DNA of 8,911 nucleotides. It comes from B13-G4 sp030606805. GTDB taxonomy: Bacteria; Desulfobacterota; Desulfobacteria; Desulfobacterales; ETH-SRB1. Both the position numbers and the translations under genes were made by a program. This document shows, piece after piece, positions 5,089 to 8,911 of the stretch. The stretch's first letter is position 1, and every line of letters begins with the position of its first letter. Below the pieces are notes generated by a model. The model saw nothing but the letters and a program-made list of their open reading frames with translations. It did not search any database and was not told the DNA's origin. The stretch lies in assembly GCA_030606805.1 (NCBI GenBank), contig JAUWFS010000139.1, forward strand, positions 1-8,911. The letters run 5' to 3'.

Positions 5089-5742
5089 ATGCCTGCAACA
5101 AATATTCTTATCGCAGATGATCATCGGGTGGTAATTGAAGGGATCAAGAGTGCCCTGCAAGAGCATCCGGAATTTGAGGTGGTGGCCGAAGCTGTTGATG
5201 GACTTGAGGCCGTGGAATTTGCCAAGTCTTTAAAGCCCAATATAGTAATAATGGATATTTCGATGCCAAATCTCAGCGGCATAGAGGCCACCAGACAAAT
5301 AAAGGCATTAAACCCTGGAAATCAGATCGTCATTTATACCATGCATTCTGATAAAGAGTTTGTTATCGATCTTTTCAAGGCGGGGATATCTGCTTATGTC
5401 CTGAAAGAGGATCCTCTATCAGATCTGATTTTAGCATTAAAGGCTGTCGAGGGCGGAGGAACATATTTCAGCACAATGGCCCCCACGATTTTAGCCAGGC
5501 ATATGGAGGAAATGGAAGAGAAATCTACGAATAAAAATTCTTTTGATACCTTGAGTCAGCGCGAGATGGAAGTTTTTCAGCTACTGGCCGAAGGAAAGAG
5601 AATCAAGGAAATAGCCAACCAGTTGTTTATAAGCCCTAAAACAGTGGAATCCCATAAATACAATATCATGGAAAAACTGCAAGCAGCATCAGTAATTGAT
5701 CTCACCAAAATCGCTATCAGAAAAAACCTGATTAAAGTATAG
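5089..5742 (+). CDS. Response regulator, NarL/FixJ type (REC + LuxR HTH)
   Basis: The 217-residue DNA-binding response regulator has a receiver domain at about residues 4-120: acidic pair Asp10-Asp11, phosphoacceptor Asp56 in VIMDISMP, Thr84 and Lys106. A linker leads to a LuxR-type helix-turn-helix at about 153-200 (LSQREMEVFQLLAEG, then ISPKTVESHKYNIMEKL). All phosphorylation residues are present. I chose the ATG at 5089 because GGAG (5079-5082) sits six bases before it and MPATNILIADDH is a normal receiver start. The frame can be extended to a TTG at 5044, but that adds 15 residues with no family resemblance. It follows the histidine kinase by 47 bp and is surely co-transcribed and its partner. 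The targets are unknown. Confidence 0.94.
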   Translation: MPATNILIADDHRVVIEGIKSALQEHPEFEVVAEAVDGLEAVEFAKSLKPNIVIMDISMPNLSGIEATRQIKALNPGNQIVIYTMHSDKEFVIDLFKAGISAYVLKEDPLSDLILALKAVEGGGTYFSTMAPTILARHMEEMEEKSTNKNSFDTLSQREMEVFQLLAEGKRIKEIANQLFISPKTVESHKYNIMEKLQAASVIDLTKIAIRKNLIKV

Positions 5743-5792
5743 GGATTTTCCTGATCAATGGACTTCAAACCAAAACCACATTATTTAGTGCT

Positions 5793-5810
5793 TATAATAG
5801 TAGTATTATA
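5793..5810. repeat. AT-only hairpin behind the response regulator
   Basis: TATAATA-GTAG-TATTATA is a perfect 7-bp stem with a 4-base loop, 51 bases after the regulator's stop. Made only of A-T pairs and lacking a T-run, it is a poor terminator. A second hairpin, GGATAA-AGC-TTATCC, follows at 5837-5851. Confidence 0.45.
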
Positions 5811-6013
5811 CAAGATATTGTAATCTGAAAACCACAGGATAAAGCTTATCCATACCCCCAGAATTTTTGTACCCATTTTTCTTTGCAATAACAGTCAGTT
5901 GCCCTCCCCCTAAATGATAGACCTTTTATTTTCCAAGAATTCCCCATAAAAAAGCATAACTCTCCTGATTTACAATCTTTAACTGCCTATAATATCCTGC
6001 CAAATAGGGAAAT

Positions 6014-6037
6014 GTATTGGGTACTGGCTACTTGGTA
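6014..6037 (-). repeat. Three heptamer units in inverted orientation
   Basis: Read on the minus strand, this stretch parses in 7-base steps as ACCAAGT, AGCCAGT, ACCCAAT. Its 14-base segment 6014-6027 (minus strand CCAGTACCCAATAC) differs at one base from the array sequence beginning at 6150. It lies about 70 bases before the array, so array and inverted piece could base-pair in RNA or single-stranded DNA. Confidence 0.5.
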
Positions 6038-6108
6038 TATGGAGATTTTACCTAAGAAATTAAATGCTTATATAAGCTCTATAAAAAAGGCACATGCTAA
6101 ATACTAAT

Positions 6109-6234
6109 CAATAACAAGTACCCATTATCCAACAACCAATACCCATTATCCAATACCCAATACCCAATACCCAATTATCAATATCCAATTACCAATTGCC
6201 AATTGCCAATAACCAATTAGCAATTACCAAATAA
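6109..6234 (+). repeat. Degenerate 7-bp tandem repeat array, 18 units
   Basis: The stretch divides without a single slip into 18 units of 7 bases. Nearly all begin CAA or CAT, and the commonest forms are CAATACC (four), CAATTAC and CAATTGC. The second unit (AAGTACC) is the worst match. Units 3-8 are mostly of the CAATACC/CATTATC type and units 9-18 mostly of the CAATT type, so the array is graded rather than random. It ends four bases before the Shine-Dalgarno of the tandem-receiver gene and would form that gene's 5' leader or operator region. It contains almost no G, and stop codons interrupt the frames, so it is not coding. Spacer-like variation is absent, so it is not a CRISPR. Confidence 0.85.
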
Positions 6235-6247
6235 CCCGGAGTTTTCC

Positions 6248-7069
6248 ATGAACGAAAAAATATTAATCATTGATCGTGAACCGGATATTCGGAAAGCCCT
6301 TGAAACCCTTTTGAGAAAAGAGGGGTATCAGGTCCGGAAGGCCTCAATGGGCGAGAAGGCGATTGACACTCTTAAATCCGACTCATTTGACCTAGTTATT
6401 ATGGATATCAATATACCGAGTACAAATGGACTTCAGGTCATGAGGAATATTAAGGAACTGGAAAAAGCCATAGAAGTCATTGTCCTCACCGGTCTTAACA
6501 GCATTAATAATGCAGTGCAGGCATTGAGAGCTGAAGGAGCCTTTGATTTTCTTATTAAACCGCTGGAAAACTATGATCAACTGCTCATCAGCGTAAAACA
6601 GGCATTGGAAAAACGCAGGTTGAACATAGAAAAGAACGTATTTGTCAGGAAGATGGATAACCATGAGCCTGCGGGGAAAAAGATTCTTATTGTCGATGAT
6701 GATCCCAAGATTCTGGAACTGCTTAGAGAAATGCTCTCAGCTCTTCAGCACGAAACAGAAGTTGCATCAAGCGGTTTTGAAGCAGGGGCCAAGGTTATGA
6801 AGTTTAAGCCGTGCCTTGTTATTCTGGATCTTATCATGCCGGAAATTAACGGATTTAAGGTATGCAGATCGATAAAGGAAAATCCGGATACCTCTCACAT
6901 AAAAGTATTGGCCTTCACAGGTTATGATACCAAAGAGAACAGGGACAGAATCATGAAGGCGGGCGCTGATGATTATCTGGCAAAACCTGTGGCGCTGGAG
7001 ACGTTGCTTCAACATGTAGAAAACCTTTTGAATAACGATACGTATTTCACGATGAATAAAACAGGGTGA
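6248..7069 (+). CDS. Tandem-receiver response regulator (REC-REC), no output domain
   Basis: The 273-residue protein consists of two CheY-like receiver domains. REC1 (about 3-124) has Asp9 and Glu11 in the acidic pocket, phosphoacceptor Asp53 in VIMDINIPS, Thr81 and Lys104. A basic linker (about 122-144) follows. REC2 (about 144-265) has the run Asp150-Asp151-Asp152, phosphoacceptor Asp194 in VILDLIMPEING, Thr224 and Lys246. Both look phosphorylatable. No DNA-binding, enzymatic or Hpt domain is present, so it probably acts as a phosphate relay, sink or protein-interaction switch. The start has GGAG (6238-6241) six bases upstream. It lies 505 bp behind the kinase/regulator pair, preceded by the 7-bp array, and ahead of the hybrid kinase. 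Which kinase feeds it cannot be told from sequence. Confidence 0.93.
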   Translation: MNEKILIIDREPDIRKALETLLRKEGYQVRKASMGEKAIDTLKSDSFDLVIMDINIPSTNGLQVMRNIKELEKAIEVIVLTGLNSINNAVQALRAEGAFDFLIKPLENYDQLLISVKQALEKRRLNIEKNVFVRKMDNHEPAGKKILIVDDDPKILELLREMLSALQHETEVASSGFEAGAKVMKFKPCLVILDLIMPEINGFKVCRSIKENPDTSHIKVLAFTGYDTKENRDRIMKAGADDYLAKPVALETLLQHVENLLNNDTYFTMNKTG

Positions 7070-7149
7070 AAACAAGCAAAAAAAATACGAACAACAATAC
7101 GATTTATTGTCCTCCTCAGAAGGTATTCACGACCTATGATAACAATACC

Positions 7150-7255
7150 TATAGACTTTCAGATAAATAATTTCACTGTGTTATCAGTCGTTGACGTATA
7201 ACTAATACGCCTTCCTCCTTCTGGCCTTGTGAAATTAATTATCTGAAAGTCTATA
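7150..7255. mobile_element. MITE copy B (106 bp), inverted relative to copy A
   Basis: The terminal repeats start TATAGACTTTCAGATAA at both ends and extend to about 28 bases (AATTTCAC). The left arm (7150-7189) matches the right arm of copy A at about 38 of 40 positions and the right arm matches A's left arm. The centre has diverged and is about 19 bases shorter. There is no coding content. It sits 80 bases behind the tandem-receiver stop, where it could form a strong hairpin in the transcript, and ahead of a broken receiver fragment. Confidence 0.85.
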
Positions 7256-7259
7256 AGGC

Positions 7260-7271
7260 CTGATAACACAG
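7260..7271. repeat. Fragment of a MITE arm next to copy B
   Basis: CTGATAACACAG is the exact reverse complement of 7176-7187 inside copy B's left arm, and copy A has CTGATAACGCAG in the matching place. It lies four bases outside copy B's right end, where no element sequence should be. It suggests a decayed or rearranged second insertion. Confidence 0.5.
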
Positions 7272-7277
7272 ATAATT

Positions 7278-7412
7278 TACATATCAGGTTACACGGCTGA
7301 TGCCATTGTTCATCATGGAATTTTAAGACAGGATATAAACTTCATCGAAAAGCCCTTTTCGCCGGAAAGCCTGGGTAAAAAAGTACGATAGGTGCTGGAT
7401 AATATTAAATAG
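7278..7412 (+). pseudogene. C-terminal remnant of a receiver domain (hybrid-kinase type)
   Basis: In one frame the sequence reads YISGYTADAIVHHG, then ILRQDINFIEKPFSPESLGKKVR, an in-frame TAG at 7389-7391, VLDNIK and a final TAG at 7410-7412. This is the beta4-to-alpha5 end of a receiver of the kind that closes hybrid histidine kinases, including the switch residue (Thr in GYT) and the conserved Lys of EKPFSP. The phosphoacceptor half is absent: upstream lie the MITE fragment and MITE copy B. No start codon or ribosome site fits. The internal stop stands where family members normally have an acidic residue, so it has decayed further. It is likely the leftover of a longer gene destroyed by MITE activity or deletion. 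The intact kinase begins 10 bases later. Confidence 0.75.
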
Positions 7413-7422
7413 GAAACGAACC

Positions 7423-8911
7423 ATGGAAATGATGACATTACAGCTATTAATTCTCGAAGATAACCAGGATGATGCTGAATTGGCAGTAAAGGAACTCGAA
7501 CGTAAAGGGTTTAAGGTGAAATGGACCAGGGTGGATACAAAAAAAGGCTTTATAGAAGCGCTTGCCGAAAAACCCGATCTGCTCCTGGCTGATTATTTTG
7601 TACCGTCTTTTGATGCTATGGCTGCATTGCAGATGTACAGACAGCTCAAACTTGAGATTCCGCTGATCGTTTATTCAGGCAAAATCAGCGAGGAAATAGC
7701 TGTTGAATGTATGAAATCCGGCGCAACAGATTACGTTTTTAAAAACAACCTCTCCCGTCTGGGTCCTGTTGTAAAACGGGCGCTTGAGGAAATAAAAATA
7801 TACCGGAAAAGCAGGCAGTCAGAGGAGGCGCTGCGGGAAAGCGAGGAAAAATATAGAACTCTTTACGATTCTTCCAGAGATGCCATTATGATTCTTAGCA
7901 CGGACAAAGTGTTTCTCAACGGAAATCCTGCTTGCGTAAAAATGTTTGGATGTCGGGATGAGGATGAATTTATTTCTCTAACCCCAACGGCTTTATCTCC
8001 GGAATATCAGATGGATGGAGCCTTATCAGTTGAAAAGTCTCAAAAGATGATTTCAATTGCCATGGAACAAGGCAGTCATTTTTTTGAATGGAAACACAAA
8101 CGAGTAAATGGAGAAGAATTTTATGCTAGAGTTTTATTAGCAAGTATAAAATTATCTGGCAAGAAAATCTTACAAGCAACAGTCCGCGACATTACCGAGC
8201 ACAAAAAACTCGAAGCCCAACTCCGTCAGTCCCAAAAAATGGAAGCCATCGGCATTCTGGCCGGCGGCGTTGCTCATGATTTCAATAATATACTGACTAC
8301 CATCATCGGAAATGCCGAGCTTGCATTAATGAATGTTATCAAGGATAAATCCCTACGCAAGGGAATAAAAGAGATCAAGAAAGCCGGGGAAAGGGCAGCC
8401 TCTTTGACACGTCAGCTTCTTGCCTTCAGCCGCAAGCAGATTGTCCAGCCTAAAATCCTGGATATTAATGAATTATTAACAGATATGGAAAAGATGCTTG
8501 GACGCCTTATTGGAGAGGATATTGAGTTGTTGACGATTCCGGCCCCTGCATTGTGGCAGGTGGAAATAGACCCAGGCCAGATTGAGCAGGTGATCATGAA
8601 CCTTGCCATCAATGCCAAAGACGCCATGCCCTGTGGAGGCAAGCTCACTATTGAGACAGCCAATGCTGATTTGGACGAAAATTATTCTCACGAGCACGGC
8701 ATTGAAGAAAAAAAGTCAGGCCCTTATGTGATGCTGGCTGTAAGCGATACCGGCATCGGGATGGACAAAGAAACCCATGAACATATCTTCGAGCCTTTCT
8801 TTACCACAAAGAAAGTCGGCAAGGGCACGGGGTTGGGTCTGGCCACGGTCTATGGCATTGTCAAACAGAACAATGGCTTTATCTGGGTTTACAGCGAACC
8901 TAAACAGGGAG
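7423..8911 (+). CDS. REC-PAS histidine kinase, probably hybrid (3' end outside window)
   Basis: The frame is open from the ATG at 7423 to the right edge, giving 496 residues. AGGA at 7411-7414 gives a suitable ribosome site eight bases before the start and overlaps the last codon of the pseudogene. An N-terminal receiver covers about residues 6-125: Glu12-Asp13, phosphoacceptor Asp57 in LLADYFVPS, Ser85 and Lys107. A PAS domain spans about 140-262 (SEEKYRTLYDSSRDAIMIL to RDITEHKKLE). The HisKA domain has phosphoacceptor His285 in GGVAHDFNN. HATPase_c shows the N box MNLAINAKDAM (Asn397), G1 SDTGIGM (441-447), the F box FEPFFTTK and G2 GTGLGLATVYGIV. No membrane segment or signal peptide is seen. 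Kinases of this HDFNN class usually continue into a C-terminal receiver, so a further receiver is expected beyond the edge. Input through an N-terminal receiver suggests control by another kinase. Confidence 0.93.
   Translation, partial: MEMMTLQLLILEDNQDDAELAVKELERKGFKVKWTRVDTKKGFIEALAEKPDLLLADYFVPSFDAMAALQMYRQLKLEIPLIVYSGKISEEIAVECMKSGATDYVFKNNLSRLGPVVKRALEEIKIYRKSRQSEEALRESEEKYRTLYDSSRDAIMILSTDKVFLNGNPACVKMFGCRDEDEFISLTPTALSPEYQMDGALSVEKSQKMISIAMEQGSHFFEWKHKRVNGEEFYARVLLASIKLSGKKILQATVRDITEHKKLEAQLRQSQKMEAIGILAGGVAHDFNNILTTIIGNAELALMNVIKDKSLRKGIKEIKKAGERAASLTRQLLAFSRKQIVQPKILDINELLTDMEKMLGRLIGEDIELLTIPAPALWQVEIDPGQIEQVIMNLAINAKDAMPCGGKLTIETANADLDENYSHEHGIEEKKSGPYVMLAVSDTGIGMDKETHEHIFEPFFTTKKVGKGTGLGLATVYGIVKQNNGFIWVYSEPKQG

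Larger units (their letters stand above)
5743..6247. other. 505-bp intergenic region ahead of the tandem-receiver gene
   Basis: No convincing gene is present. The AT-rich region holds two small hairpins (5793-5810 and 5837-5851), neither followed by a T-run. It also holds about three inverted heptamer units (6014-6037), the 126-bp heptamer array (6109-6234), and the Shine-Dalgarno GGAG (6238-6241) of the next gene. I could not assign a promoter. Confidence 0.7.

Noticed and set aside
5837..5851. Hairpin GGATAA-AGC-TTATCC as terminator of the kinase/regulator operon
   Set aside because: The stem is short and AT-rich, there is no following T-run, and it lies about 95 bases beyond the stop.
6013..6108. 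31-codon rightward frame starting ATGTATTGGGTACTGG
   Set aside because: There is no ribosome site, it overlaps the inverted heptamers, and it has no protein-like features beyond chance.
6109..6234. CRISPR-like array
   Set aside because: Units are 7 bp with no spacers, no 20-40 bp repeats and no cas genes nearby.
6767..7075. 102-codon leftward open frame over the second receiver domain
   Set aside because: It is a shadow of the tandem-receiver gene, whose motifs are complete on the plus strand.
8412..8697. Two leftward open frames of 73 and 83 codons over the hybrid kinase
   Set aside because: They are antisense shadows of the HisKA/HATPase region.

Overview
The window looks like chromosomal DNA of a Gram-negative, signal-transduction-rich bacterium. 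A deltaproteobacterium or sulfate reducer (Desulfobacterota type) is my best guess, from the style of the PAS and hybrid kinases, the REP-type transposase and the abundance of small palindromic elements. No rRNA, tRNA or unequivocal taxonomic marker is present, so this is inference. I see no CRISPR array and no recognisable defence or biosynthetic system. The unusual content is in the repeats and junctions.

Left part (1-2470). The 3' end of a YhaN-like SMC/Rad50-type ATPase runs in from the left edge and stops inside a perfect 28-bp palindrome. That palindrome opens a 648-bp REP-RAYT unit: palindrome, a HUH/Y1 REP-associated tyrosine transposase, then a second copy of the palindrome. The transposase gene carries another inverted-repeat element inside its own coding sequence. 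On its right side the unit abuts the start of a leftward lipoprotein-like gene that is cut off at the palindrome.

Middle-left (2500-3460). Leftward genes encode an Hsp20 small heat-shock protein and, downstream of it, an unrecognised 56-residue very acidic protein. These are followed by a 159-bp non-coding inverted-repeat element and a possible terminator.

Right part (3460-8911). This is a rightward signalling block. It holds a PAS / HisKA_3 / HATPase histidine kinase, a NarL/LuxR-type response regulator 47 bp behind it, a stand-alone tandem-receiver protein, and a REC-PAS-HisKA-HATPase kinase that runs off the right edge. The first two form a conventional kinase/regulator pair with a DNA-binding output. 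The double receiver and the second kinase have no visible output domain and could belong to a phosphorelay. The first three genes are bracketed by two copies, in opposite orientation, of a MITE with about 30-bp terminal inverted repeats (3776-3900 and 7150-7255). The tandem-receiver gene is preceded by 18 consecutive degenerate 7-bp repeats (6109-6234), and related units lie further upstream in both orientations. Right of the second MITE lies a fragment of a MITE arm and then the broken C-terminal end of a receiver domain.
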